From contig JAXMAR010000009.1 in assembly GCA_046350295.1 (NCBI GenBank), forward strand, positions 62,001-126,000: a stretch of DNA of 64,000 nt, written 5' to 3'. Source of the DNA: JAXMAR01 sp046350295 (GTDB lineage: Bacteria > Planctomycetota > Planctomycetia > Gemmatales > Gemmataceae). Shown here piece after piece: positions 1 through 7,723 of the stretch (the first letter of the stretch is position 1; each line of letters starts with the position of its first letter). The translations under genes and the position numbers were made by a program. The notes under the pieces are model-generated. The model had not been told where the DNA came from. It made no database searches and was given only the letters and a program-made list of their open reading frames with translations.

Positions 1-984
1 CGGCACGACGCCTTTCTCTTTCTTGTCGATCAACTTGTCCTTCACGTCAATGACCTTCTTGTCGGACCCCTTGTCCTTGACTCCGATCCCCTTGTCTTTG
101 ACCTCGATGACCTTATCCTTCTTGTCGACGACCTTGTCGGCGATCTTGTCCTTGATTTCAACGACCTTTTCTTTCTTGTCGATCACCTTGTCCTTGATGT
201 CGACGATCTTGTCCTTGACGGCGACCTTGTCTTTCTTCTCCTTCTCCGGCTCGCTCCCCTTGCCCACGATCTCCTTGTGCGTGGCCTCCATCGCCGAAAC
301 GATGACGTCGATGTCCTTCGGCTGGGCCCCATGCTTCTTGAGCGTGTCGCGCATGTGGCCGACGGCGCCGCGGAACTCGTCCTCCGTGATCTTCATCCCC
401 TTGTGCGCCTCCTTCATCGACTTGCCGCTGTAGCGATACGGCCCGCCCGTCAGCTCGCTGATGAGGGTCACCAGGTCGGCCTTGAGCTTCTCCGGGTCGA
501 CCTTGACCTTGCCGCCCCGGTCGAAATCGATCTTCGGATCGTTCTTGACGGCGGTCATGAAATCCTCGACGAGCTTCAGCACCTTCTCTTCGCCGCCGAG
601 CCGTGCCCAGATCGGCTGGCACTCGGCCCGGATCAGGTCCAGTACGCGCCGCAGCTCGAAGGCCTTGTCCGTGAACGACGGCATCTTGGCCGCCTTGACC
701 AGACCGGCCGTCACTTCTTCCTGAAGCTTCTTGCTGAGATACGGCCGCACGGTCAGCAGGGCGCCCTCGAAGACGCGATAGCATCCGGCGTGGTCGCTCC
801 CCTCGTTGAAGAGCTTGGCGCCGCGATTGATGACGTCCTTGAGCGAGTAATACAGCTCGTTTTCCTTGAGCGTCCTGTCGGATGTGGTCTTCTCCGGCTC
901 CTTCGCTTCAAACGCGCCTCCCATGAGCCAGAACATGCCGCCCAGCACCAACACCGGCCAACCCCATTTCGCGATGCGTCTCAT
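1..984 (-). CDS. Group 1 truncated haemoglobin, lysine-rich tail (3' partial)
   Basis: From ATG at 984 the minus-strand frame stays open to the window edge (328 codons, no stop), so the C-terminus is missing. Residues 1-25 are a signal peptide or anchor (VLVLGGMFWLMGG). Residues about 35-120 are a helical region (DVINRGAKLFNEG, CYRVFEGALL). Residues about 124-240 resemble group 1 truncated globins: WARLGGEEKV, ELTGGPYRYSGKSM, and MKEAHKG carrying the proximal histidine (His194). Aligned from memory, the usual B10 tyrosine is Met (DFMTAV). From about residue 243 the chain is degenerate KDKVID/KKEKVVE repeats. Probably an envelope-located haem protein; ligand (O2 or NO) and the tail's role are unknown. 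Family call is good, function inferred. Confidence 0.8.
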   Translation of the reverse strand, partial: MRRIAKWGWPVLVLGGMFWLMGGAFEAKEPEKTTSDRTLKENELYYSLKDVINRGAKLFNEGSDHAGCYRVFEGALLTVRPYLSKKLQEEVTAGLVKAAKMPSFTDKAFELRRVLDLIRAECQPIWARLGGEEKVLKLVEDFMTAVKNDPKIDFDRGGKVKVDPEKLKADLVTLISELTGGPYRYSGKSMKEAHKGMKITEDEFRGAVGHMRDTLKKHGAQPKDIDVIVSAMEATHKEIVGKGSEPEKEKKDKVAVKDKIVDIKDKVIDKKEKVVEIKDKIADKVVDKKDKVIEVKDKGIGVKDKGSDKKVIDVKDKLIDKKEKGVVP

Positions 985-1084
985 GGCGCCTCAGCTCCTT
1001 TCCCCGATATTGCCTCGCTTGCGTTGTCTCTCATCACTTGCACAGTAGGCGTCCGCCGCTCGCCCGCCAACGCCTTTCCTGGCC

Positions 1085-1112
1085 TTGTCGCGATTTTCCG
1101 ACTGGGCATAAT
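1085..1112 (+). promoter_or_regulatory. Candidate sigma-70-like promoter
   Basis: TTGTCG (1085-1090) and CATAAT (1107-1112) are separated by 16 nt and lie about 45 nt before the TTG start at 1159. Pattern match only. Confidence 0.3.
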
Positions 1113-1158
1113 AGGGCGACGCGGTTGACCCGTATTCGCCTTTCTGTTCGAGGGGAAC

Positions 1159-1944
1159 TTGCCCGAACCGTCCAACGAGCTTCTGACGGAAGGCCTGACG
1201 CGGCTTAAGACAAGCCTCGACGGTTTGCCTCTCCTCGTCGCGAAGAACGCGCCGGGCGCCTTCCCCGCCAGCGCCGCCGGCAAGCAGGCGGCACGCCACT
1301 GCCAGGAGCGGGGCCTCGTTCGGGTTCTGCGCCGCGCACCCCTCGGCCGGCGCTCGGTTGAGCTGCACACGATCTCCCCCGCCGGCGACGATTGGCTGCT
1401 GAAGCATGCCACGCCGCGCCTCGCCCTCGAAGCGCTGGCGACTGCCCTGTCCCGTTCCTGCGACGACATCGCCACGTCGCTCCGCCGCGCTCAAGAGCGA
1501 CAGGATCAGTTGACAGCCCTGCGCGATTGGATCGAGACCCTCCTCACACACGAGCAGAACGCCCCGGCGCCCGACGCCCCGCTCCCCGGCGAGATCGACG
1601 TCCTCATCGCCCTCGAAGACTGGCATCGCGCCAACCCCCTCGAAGACTGTCCCTTGCCCGAACTGCACCGCCAGATCGCCCTGCGCCTCCCCGGCCTCAG
1701 CATCGGCGCCTTCCACGACGCCTGCCGCCGCCTCCTCGAGCGCGGCCGCATCTATGTCCACCCGTGGACCGGCCCACTCTACGAGTTGCCCGAGCCCGGC
1801 CTGGCGTTCCTGGCGGGCCACGAGATCGCCTACTACGCGAGCCTGCGCCCAGAGGAACACCCTTTAGACCCTTTGAAAAGCGTCCCCTTCTTGTCCATTT
1901 CGACGTCCAGTGAACAAGAAGGGAAACCAGTCGCAACCTATTGA
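1159..1944 (+). CDS. Predicted DNA-binding protein with two winged-helix-like regions
   Basis: 261 aa from a TTG start (preceded by GAGGGG; the nearest upstream in-frame codon is a TGA at 1126). No family recognised. The N-terminal 75 residues (ending ISPAGDDWLLKH) and the C-terminal 90 (LPELHRQIALRLPGLSIGAF, CRRLLERGRIYVHPWTGPLY) look like winged-helix folds, with a helical, possibly coiled-coil stretch between (ALSRSCDDIATSLRRAQERQ). It lies 134 bp before the ATPase gene at 2079 on the same strand, so the two may form one locus and the protein may regulate or recruit the ATPase. Fold assignments are by eye and uncertain. Confidence 0.65.
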   Translation: MPEPSNELLTEGLTRLKTSLDGLPLLVAKNAPGAFPASAAGKQAARHCQERGLVRVLRRAPLGRRSVELHTISPAGDDWLLKHATPRLALEALATALSRSCDDIATSLRRAQERQDQLTALRDWIETLLTHEQNAPAPDAPLPGEIDVLIALEDWHRANPLEDCPLPELHRQIALRLPGLSIGAFHDACRRLLERGRIYVHPWTGPLYELPEPGLAFLAGHEIAYYASLRPEEHPLDPLKSVPFLSISTSSEQEGKPVATY

Positions 1945-2078
1945 GAGGTCGCGTGTTACACAAAGACATCGCGCCCTTCTCGTTCAGTTTGCCCCAGGCC
2001 GCCCCCACAACCAACCTTGAAATGCCGGCCGCCTTTGATCCATGTGAGAATTGACGCCTCAAGAAAAGGATTTCGACT

Positions 2079-4196
2079 ATGACCGCGACCATGGACGCCT
2101 TGATGACCCCCGCGGCGCTCGAAACGCTGCGCCAGGCCGGCAATCCGTTCCGCAACTACTTCGCGCGTCATCCGGACGATGAGGTCTGCGCCCGTTACCA
2201 CGTGCCGGAGCTCTACGCCCGCGAACGCAGCCAGCTCCTCGGCGTCGTCGAGCTTTACCGCGCGACGCCTGCCACGCATTCCGAGATGGTCCCCATCCTC
2301 GGCGCCAAGGGCGCCGGCAAGACCCACCTGCTCCACTCCATCAAGCACGGCGGCGACGCCGGCTGGCAGATGCTCGTCACTCCCGGCGCCTACCAGAAAG
2401 ACACCGACTTTCTCGAATACCTCCTGTTCCAGGTCATCGATACCCTCCTGTCCGGCGCCAAGCAGAAGGGCCGCCGTCCGCTCGAATACCTCGGCGAAGA
2501 GCTGGGTCGCCGCCTCCTGCACCGCGCTCTCACCGAATCGACCAGGGAAGAGCAGCAAGAGCTCTTCTGCGGCGGCCTGGCCCGCTGGACCCGCTTCTTC
2601 GGCCTGGGCAGCGCACAAGCCCAGGAAAAGACGCAATGGCTCATCGATCGTCTTGCCCGGCCCTTCACCGGCCATTCCGGCTTCGCCCAGCTTCGCCGCC
2701 TCTGCGCCGAGACCACCCTCGCCTGCGACAAGGCCTGCGACTTCGTCTGCCGTCACGTCGAGCGCACGGAGAGCCGCAGCTCCACCGGGCTGATGCGCCG
2801 CCACATCTGCCAGGGCTTCGCCCGCGCCGCCCTCCTCGGCGACGAAAGCGACCTCGCCAACTTCCTCACCTACGGCTTCGCGGAGCTGGACCTCAAGGTT
2901 CGCCCGAGCCGGCAAGACCTCGTCCTCTCCCTCTTCAAGGCGCTGATGGAGGTCTTCCAGAGCCTCAAGACGCCGGTCGTCGTCGCCTTCGATCAGCTTG
3001 AAGACCTGCTCCTGGCCCGCCGCGCCGACGACGGCCACCGCGCCGCCGAAGCCTTTTTCGCCGGCATCGTCCAGGCCATGCACCAGATCGACGGCCTCTG
3101 CTTTCTCGTCTTCGCCGAACGCGGCCTGTGGAACCGCTTCGTCCCCACCCTCGACGGCTACATCCAGGACCGCCTCAACAACCCCGTCCACGTCCCCGGC
3201 CACGGCACCGTCAAGGCGCTGCGTCTCGAGGCGCCCGCGCCCGAGCTGGTCGAGAAGGTCGTCAAGGCGCGTCTCCAATCGGCCGTCAATGGCCTCGACG
3301 TCCCCGATTTCTTCCCGTTCACCCCCGAGCAGGTGACGCAGATCGCCCGCACCGAGCCGACGCTGCGCGACATGCTCCAGCAGTTCCGTCAGCTCTTCGA
3401 TCACATGGTCTACGGTGAGGCGCAGAAGGCCGCCTATGACGTGGGCACGTCGACCGACCGCATCGGCGCTGTGCCGCAGGTGAAGGCAGTCACGGTCGTC
3501 GAGACCTCGGAACAGCAGACGCCCGGCGACGCGACCGTCCGTACCCTTGTGCAGCAGACCAACACGGTCTGGACCGGCAACCCGCTCGGCGCCTGGCAGC
3601 AAGAGATGCAGGCCGCCCGCCTCGCCATCGAGAGCGAAGGCAGCCTCACCGGCGCCACGCGCGAGCTGCAAGCCGGCCTCGGCGCCTTCCTCCAGGCCTG
3701 CTTCGAGCACGGCGTCAAGGTCGGCCCCTGGCGCCTCCAGCACGTCGTCCCCGAATGGACCTTCGGCGACCACCCCACCTACGGCGTCATCTCTATCGCC
3801 CACTGGGTCTGCAAGGACGGCCAACCCTGGAAAGTCGGCATCGGCCTCTACCTCGGCCGCGGCACGGGCAAACCCCGCGACCTCGAAATCAAACTCTCCT
3901 CCCTCGACGTGACTCCGCAAGTCATCGACCACCTGATCCTCTTGCGTCCGGAAGATGACATCGCCCTCAGCGGCAAGAGCAAGACCGTCTGGCAAGACGG
4001 CCAGAAACAAGGCAAGCATTGCCGCCTCGAACCCGCCGGCCTGGAGCACTTCGCCATCCTCTACGGCTTCCCGCGCTGGCTGACCGTGCTCTCCGAGTCA
4101 CTCCCCGCCGGCCAAACGCTGCCCAACCTCGCCGACCTGCTGCAAGAGCGCTGCGAGAAGCTGTTGGAGCAGGTCTGCATGCCGGTGAGCCCGTGA
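2079..4196 (+). CDS. P-loop ATPase with uncharacterised C-terminal domain
   Basis: 705 aa. Walker A is GAKGAGKTH (residues 75-83) and the likely Walker B is VVVAFDQLEDLL (Asp305), so residues about 20-450 form an AAA/STAND-like ATPase. Residues about 490-700 form a separate domain (FLQACFEHGVKVGPWRLQHV, TYGVISIAHWVCKDGQPWKV, GIGLYLGRGTGKPRDLEI) that I cannot place; its charged strand pattern could fit a nuclease or ligand-binding fold, but no catalytic motif is certain. No signal peptide or membrane segment, so probably cytoplasmic. It lies between the predicted DNA-binding protein at 1159 and two small genes starting 57 nt downstream. Role unknown; a defence or DNA-maintenance role is only a hypothesis. 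Confidence 0.75.
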   Translation: MTATMDALMTPAALETLRQAGNPFRNYFARHPDDEVCARYHVPELYARERSQLLGVVELYRATPATHSEMVPILGAKGAGKTHLLHSIKHGGDAGWQMLVTPGAYQKDTDFLEYLLFQVIDTLLSGAKQKGRRPLEYLGEELGRRLLHRALTESTREEQQELFCGGLARWTRFFGLGSAQAQEKTQWLIDRLARPFTGHSGFAQLRRLCAETTLACDKACDFVCRHVERTESRSSTGLMRRHICQGFARAALLGDESDLANFLTYGFAELDLKVRPSRQDLVLSLFKALMEVFQSLKTPVVVAFDQLEDLLLARRADDGHRAAEAFFAGIVQAMHQIDGLCFLVFAERGLWNRFVPTLDGYIQDRLNNPVHVPGHGTVKALRLEAPAPELVEKVVKARLQSAVNGLDVPDFFPFTPEQVTQIARTEPTLRDMLQQFRQLFDHMVYGEAQKAAYDVGTSTDRIGAVPQVKAVTVVETSEQQTPGDATVRTLVQQTNTVWTGNPLGAWQQEMQAARLAIESEGSLTGATRELQAGLGAFLQACFEHGVKVGPWRLQHVVPEWTFGDHPTYGVISIAHWVCKDGQPWKVGIGLYLGRGTGKPRDLEIKLSSLDVTPQVIDHLILLRPEDDIALSGKSKTVWQDGQKQGKHCRLEPAGLEHFAILYGFPRWLTVLSESLPAGQTLPNLADLLQERCEKLLEQVCMPVSP

Positions 4197-4253
4197 GGAG
4201 TTCACGTGATACAATAACGAAGTTGGCAGAGGGGAAAACATCGAGGATCAACC

Positions 4254-4499
4254 ATGCAAATGGTAAAAATCCACATTCCCGAGCGCAGCGATCGGGCGAA
4301 AGCCCTGGAGACGCTGACGCTTCGGGGTCGGGTCATCTGCCTACCGGATAATCTTTTCGTGGTGCCGGAACCGGCGCTGGAGGTGCTGCAGTCGCTGTCC
4401 GTTGTTTACCAGGAGCTGGAACGCGGAGGCTTCGACTATGCGGAAAAGACGTTACGAGATTCTCTTGCCGGTGAAGTTCAACGACGGGCGACCGGTTAG
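4254..4499 (+). CDS. Small conserved-looking protein of unknown function
   Basis: 81 aa, ATG preceded by GAGGATCAACC. It contains RAKALETLTLRGRVICLPDN and LFVVPEPALEVL, a compact alpha/beta pattern without known motif, cysteines or membrane segments. Its 3' end overlaps the start of the next gene (4439) by 61 nt in another frame, suggesting translational coupling. It follows the ATPase by 57 nt. I do not recognise a family with certainty. Confidence 0.6.
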   Translation: MQMVKIHIPERSDRAKALETLTLRGRVICLPDNLFVVPEPALEVLQSLSVVYQELERGGFDYAEKTLRDSLAGEVQRRATG

Positions 4500-4751
4500 C
4501 GGCGAACTTCTGGAGCAGACCGCGAGGCGCTCGTAGCTCAATTCCGCGGCTTGCAGATTCAGCCGCACACCGTCCTCGGCTTATGGGTCTACGAAGGCAT
4601 GCGGTTCGAAGACGAATTGAGACGCTTCACGATCGACGTTGAAGATACGCCGGAGAACCAGCAGTTCTTCGTCGAGTTCAAGCAGAAGCTGCTTGAACTG
4701 TTCGAGCAGCTTGAAATCTACATCGCGTCTTACCCAGTGGATATCTTGTAA
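4439..4751 (+). pseudogene. Conserved hypothetical protein, single frameshift
   Basis: ATG at 4439 opens MRKRRYEILLPVKFNDGRPV and runs into TAG at 4534-4536. The next frame continues from about 4520 as REALVAQFRGLQIQPHTVLG and DVEDTPENQQFFVEFKQKLL to the TAA at 4749. Joined, this is about 104 aa and resembles a small hypothetical family of planctomycetes and cyanobacteria (remembered, not searched). One inserted base, or two deleted, near 4520-4530 explains the break. Sequencing error and true mutation cannot be told apart here. Confidence 0.6.
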
Positions 4752-5008
4752 GGCGCCAATGCCCCCAAGAACGAGCCGCGACAATCGAGCGTGATCTATC
4801 CGCGCGGCATCATCGACAGCCGCCGCCACCACCTGAACCCCGTCTGGCACGCCGTCAGTCCATGACCCCTTCGTTTGCCAAACGCACGTGCCGAAACCAC
4901 CGACATTGAAAATCGCGAGCCGCTTGCTCCTCCTGCCTTGACACCCAGTGGTCTCGATGTTGTCATGGCCGTAATGGGGCGCGCTCAACGTTCGGTGGCG
5001 GAGGGCAT

Positions 5009-5626
5009 ATGCCTATTCCCATCCCGATTCCCATACCAATCGGCGGCAAGCATGTCGCCGCCGTCCAGGGTGCCGTCTGGAAGTTCGTTTCTTGCGCGCG
5101 CTGCCAGGAACGCTACGCCTACCTGCTAGAGCTGGAAGCGACCGGGGAAGACCACGATCTGCTCTTCCTGGATGGGGAAGGGTCTGCGGAGCGGGCGCGA
5201 GCGAAAGCCGAGGAAAACCTCTTACAGAAAAGCCGCAACGTCGTGCTCCCCGTTCCTTGTCCCAATTGTGGGTCTTACCAGGAGGACATGGCGCGGAAGC
5301 TGAAGGACGCAGTGTCGATCAACTCGCTGCAGATCGCGGGGGCGTTGCTCGCGGTGCTGTCCCTCGTCCTGTTGCTGTTCGATATTCCATACATCTGGGT
5401 GCTCACGATTATCTTGGCCGGCTCAGGGGTAGCCCTGTTGACCTACGGTTATGTGGTAGCCTTCCGCTTCGATCCGAACGCGGGCGATCCCGAGCCAAGG
5501 AAGGCGCTTGGCCGCAGGCACGCTGTGTGGGGCGCCCAATTGAGCGAATTGCTCGCGACAAATCCGACTGCCGAACCCGCGCCTGCCGCAGACCTCCCCG
5601 ATGCTGGTTCCCGAGGGACGGCTTGA
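5009..5626 (+). CDS. Zinc-ribbon membrane protein
   Basis: 205 aa. The start region encodes a PI repeat (MPIPIPIPIPIGG). Cysteine pairs CARC (Cys29, Cys32) and CPNC (Cys84, Cys87) form a split zinc ribbon. Two hydrophobic segments follow at about residues 108-130 and 134-156, then a hydrophilic tail. Likely an inner-membrane protein with a cytoplasmic metal-binding domain; function unknown. The 257 bp before it (4752-5008) hold no convincing gene. Its 3' end overlaps the decayed convergent gene at 5409-6020. Confidence 0.7.
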   Translation: MPIPIPIPIPIGGKHVAAVQGAVWKFVSCARCQERYAYLLELEATGEDHDLLFLDGEGSAERARAKAEENLLQKSRNVVLPVPCPNCGSYQEDMARKLKDAVSINSLQIAGALLAVLSLVLLLFDIPYIWVLTIILAGSGVALLTYGYVVAFRFDPNAGDPEPRKALGRRHAVWGAQLSELLATNPTAEPAPAADLPDAGSRGTA

Positions 5627-6020
5627 TGGAGACTTTCCTCATGCCCGAGTCGCTCTTTTCATAGAGGACCTTGCCCTTGGTCATGATCTCCGTGTGGAAG
5701 GACTCCCTCTCGGCGAGCCGCCACGCCAGGCTCTTCGGGGTGCGAACAATCAGGTCCATGGGAAATGGCGCGTCGACAGCCCCCCGGATACGAGCGGCCT
5801 GGTCATGCTGGTTGCTCGCCGCCATGATGACCAGAATATCGACGTCGCTGTCCGCGTGCGGCGTGCCTTAGGCATGCGAGCCGAAAAGAACGATCCGGTC
5901 CGGCTTGAATCGCTCGGCGACCTGCCGAGCGAACCGGCGGATCACGCGCATCGGCACATTGGCGCCCCAATACATCGAAGCCGGCGGTTCTGCCGGGCCC
6001 TTGTGTTTCTTGTCCCTCAT
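5409..6020 (-). pseudogene. MNT-type nucleotidyltransferase with in-frame stop
   Basis: From ATG at 6020 the frame reads RQVAERFKPDRIVLFGSHA, then TAA (5868-5870), then GTPHADSDVDILVIM and onward in the same frame to 5409. This is the minimal nucleotidyltransferase signature GSxAxG...DSDVD; the stop replaces the residue that is usually Tyr before Gly. Downstream MDLIVRTPKSLAWRLAERES and GKVLYEKS fit the end of such domains. The last 70 or so codons lie antisense to the zinc-ribbon gene and may not be native. No HEPN partner is visible. Relatives act as antitoxins or in antibiotic modification. Likely inactive unless the stop is an error. Confidence 0.7.
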
Positions 6021-6026
6021 AGTCAC

Positions 6027-6032
6027 ATTGTA
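6027..6032 (-). promoter_or_regulatory. -10-like box 6 nt before ATG
   Basis: TACAAT on the minus strand ends 6 nt before the ATG at 6020, with no Shine-Dalgarno between, as for a leaderless transcript. No good -35. Confidence 0.4.
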
Positions 6033-6034
6033 CA

Positions 6035-6306
6035 TTGTCGCCCGAGTCGAGTCCCCGCCATGCCCCCTTCGAAACCACCTCCATCACCGTCCCCTACCAG
6101 CAGCGCTGCCAGGACCGTGTCAATGTCATCGAACTCGAGGCCGGCGTCGTGATCGTCGTCGCCGACGGGGCCGGCGGGACGGGCGACGCGCGGCGGCGGC
6201 TGAGACGGTCATCCGTGAGGTCGCGGTCGCTGCGTCGCTGGAGCGCTACGAGGCCGTCGGGGACAGCAGAGCGGGGCCCGCCCGCCTTCACGACGCCGCT
6301 CGTTGA
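6035..6306 (+). pseudogene. PP2C-like phosphatase N-terminal remnant
   Basis: The frame from TTG at 6035 encodes APFETTSITVPYQQRCQDRV and VVIVVADGAGGTG, which resemble the N-terminus of PP2C-type Ser/Thr phosphatases (metal-binding DGxGG). After a frame change near 6180 the reading continues as AAAAETVIREVAVAASLERY and stops at 6304-6306. A whole PP2C domain is about 230 residues, so this is a truncated and shifted fragment. It starts 15 nt from the divergent nucleotidyltransferase remnant, so this stretch looks like decaying DNA. Confidence 0.5.
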
Positions 6307-6384
6307 GCCCGTACGGCCTGCCCTGTAGAATCAGGTTCGACTCAGCCGATTCGTCCGCAGCGCCGGCAAGGGACAAAGAATCCG

Positions 6385-7119
6385 ATGCCTCTGCTCGACC
6401 ATTTCCACCCGCCTCTGAGCGAACGCCGTCATTGGCAGGCGTTCCACTCCCGCTGGGCCAGCGCGCTCGCGGACGACCTGAACGGGATGGGTTTGCCGGA
6501 GAACCTCTTCGCCGAGCCGGCGGTCGAGATCGGCGGCCAGGTGCAAGTGGACGTGGCGACCCTCGACGAAGGGGCTGGCAACGGCGGCGCCGTGGGCGGA
6601 ATCACCCAGGCCGAGAAGATCGCGGCGCCCACCTGGACCATTCCCGCGCTCTTCCTCGACTCCTTTGAAGTGAAAGTCTTCGACACCGAGGGGGGGCCTC
6701 GGCTCGTCGCCGCCATCGAACTCGTGAGCCCGAGCAACAAGGATCGGCCACAGGCGCGGCGGGCGTTCGCGATCAAGTGCGCGAGCTACCTGTGCCAGGG
6801 CGTTGCCGCGATCGTCGTCGACGTCGTCACCAGCCGTTCAGCGAACTTGCACAACGAGATCATGGAGTTGTTGCAGACGGCCGATTATCGCATGTCCCCG
6901 CGGACCAAGCTCTACGCCACGGCCTATCGCCCCGTCCGCCGCGACGGCCGCGAGGAGATCGACGCGTGGTCCAGCGTCCTTCGGCTCGGAACGCCCTTGC
7001 CCGCGCTGCCCCTTTTTCTCGGCGCGGACCTGTCCGTGTCGATTGACCTGGAAGCGAGCTATCAGGAAACGTGCCAGCGCTTGCGTTTCGCCCCTTCAAA
7101 CTCGGCGCGGCAGCGCTGA
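6385..7119 (+). CDS. DUF4058 family protein
   Basis: 244 aa starting MPLLDHFHPPLSERRHWQAF, characteristic of the planctomycete DUF4058 family. Core motifs include AEPAVEIGGQVQVDVA, LVAAIELVSPSNKDRP and the C-terminal PLPALPLFLGADLSVSIDL. The IELVSPSNK segment is shared with the second family member here (61959-62732), which has IELLSPTNK. The fold has been suggested to be nuclease-like, but no function is established. No signal peptide. A possible -10 (TAGAAT) lies about 60 nt upstream. Confidence 0.8.
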   Translation: MPLLDHFHPPLSERRHWQAFHSRWASALADDLNGMGLPENLFAEPAVEIGGQVQVDVATLDEGAGNGGAVGGITQAEKIAAPTWTIPALFLDSFEVKVFDTEGGPRLVAAIELVSPSNKDRPQARRAFAIKCASYLCQGVAAIVVDVVTSRSANLHNEIMELLQTADYRMSPRTKLYATAYRPVRRDGREEIDAWSSVLRLGTPLPALPLFLGADLSVSIDLEASYQETCQRLRFAPSNSARQR

Positions 7120-7269
7120 GATCCTGCCCGAGGGTTTCGCGACCAGCGCCCAATCCCGGTTGCTTCTCGATGACCGTGTGATAGTAATTCCTTGAAGGCC
7201 GTGAAATAGACCTCGGAGGGTCTGAGCGGAAGCAGCACATCGGACTTCACCTTCAGCAAGGAGACCACC

Positions 7270-7671
7270 ATGAAACGTTCGCTCGGCGCCTTGTTCGCCC
7301 TCTGCTGCGCCGCCGGCCCTTGTTTCGGGCAAGAGGCCCTCGTCGAGCTCAAAGTCGCCCCGGAGAAGAGCGTCTTCAAGGGCTCCGTCTGGAGCAAACC
7401 GATCGTCATCAAGTCCCAGGACGACGCCGCCAAGCATTTCGGCAAGGACGCGCTCCAGACCATCGCCAAGAGCGTCGATTTCAAGAAGCAGATCGTGCTC
7501 CTCTTCGCCTGGCAAGGCTCCGGCGGCGACAAGCTCGAGTACAAGATCCTCGAATCGTTCCCCGAGCAGATCCCTTTCTCCTTGCGTCCCGGCTTGACCG
7601 ACGACATCCGCTTCCACAGCCGCGTCTTCGCCCTGCGCTCCAACGTGCGCTGGAGCGTGAGACCGAAGTAG
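7270..7671 (+). CDS. Small secreted protein of unknown function
   Basis: 133 aa. Residues 1-20 (MKRSLGALFALCCAAGPCFG) are a signal peptide with probable cleavage after FG. The mature part (ALVELKVAPEKSVFKGSVWS, DAAKHFGKDALQTIAKSVDF, KKQIVLLFAWQGSGGDKLEY) ends VFALRSNVRWSVRPK and looks like a small beta-rich domain. No motif or family recognised. Monocistronic, followed by a dispersed repeat and a convergent gene. Confidence 0.7.
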   Translation: MKRSLGALFALCCAAGPCFGQEALVELKVAPEKSVFKGSVWSKPIVIKSQDDAAKHFGKDALQTIAKSVDFKKQIVLLFAWQGSGGDKLEYKILESFPEQIPFSLRPGLTDDIRFHSRVFALRSNVRWSVRPK

Positions 7672-7686
7672 CGTCGTAACCGCTTT

Positions 7687-7716
7687 CCTCCGGGGGCTTA
7701 CGCCACCCGGCTCGCC
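7687..7716 (+). repeat. 30-bp dispersed intergenic repeat, copy 1
   Basis: CCTCCGGGGGCTTACGCCAC followed by CCGGCTCGCC. Near-identical copies lie at 10268-10297 (inverted) and 19459-19488. This copy sits between convergent genes. Confidence 0.75.
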
Positions 7717-7723
7717 TTCTCGA

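Noticed and set aside
4752..5008. Frame continuing 35 codons past the stop at 4751
   Set aside because: Coding-like composition but no start, family or ribosome site; could be a relic but too weak to annotate.
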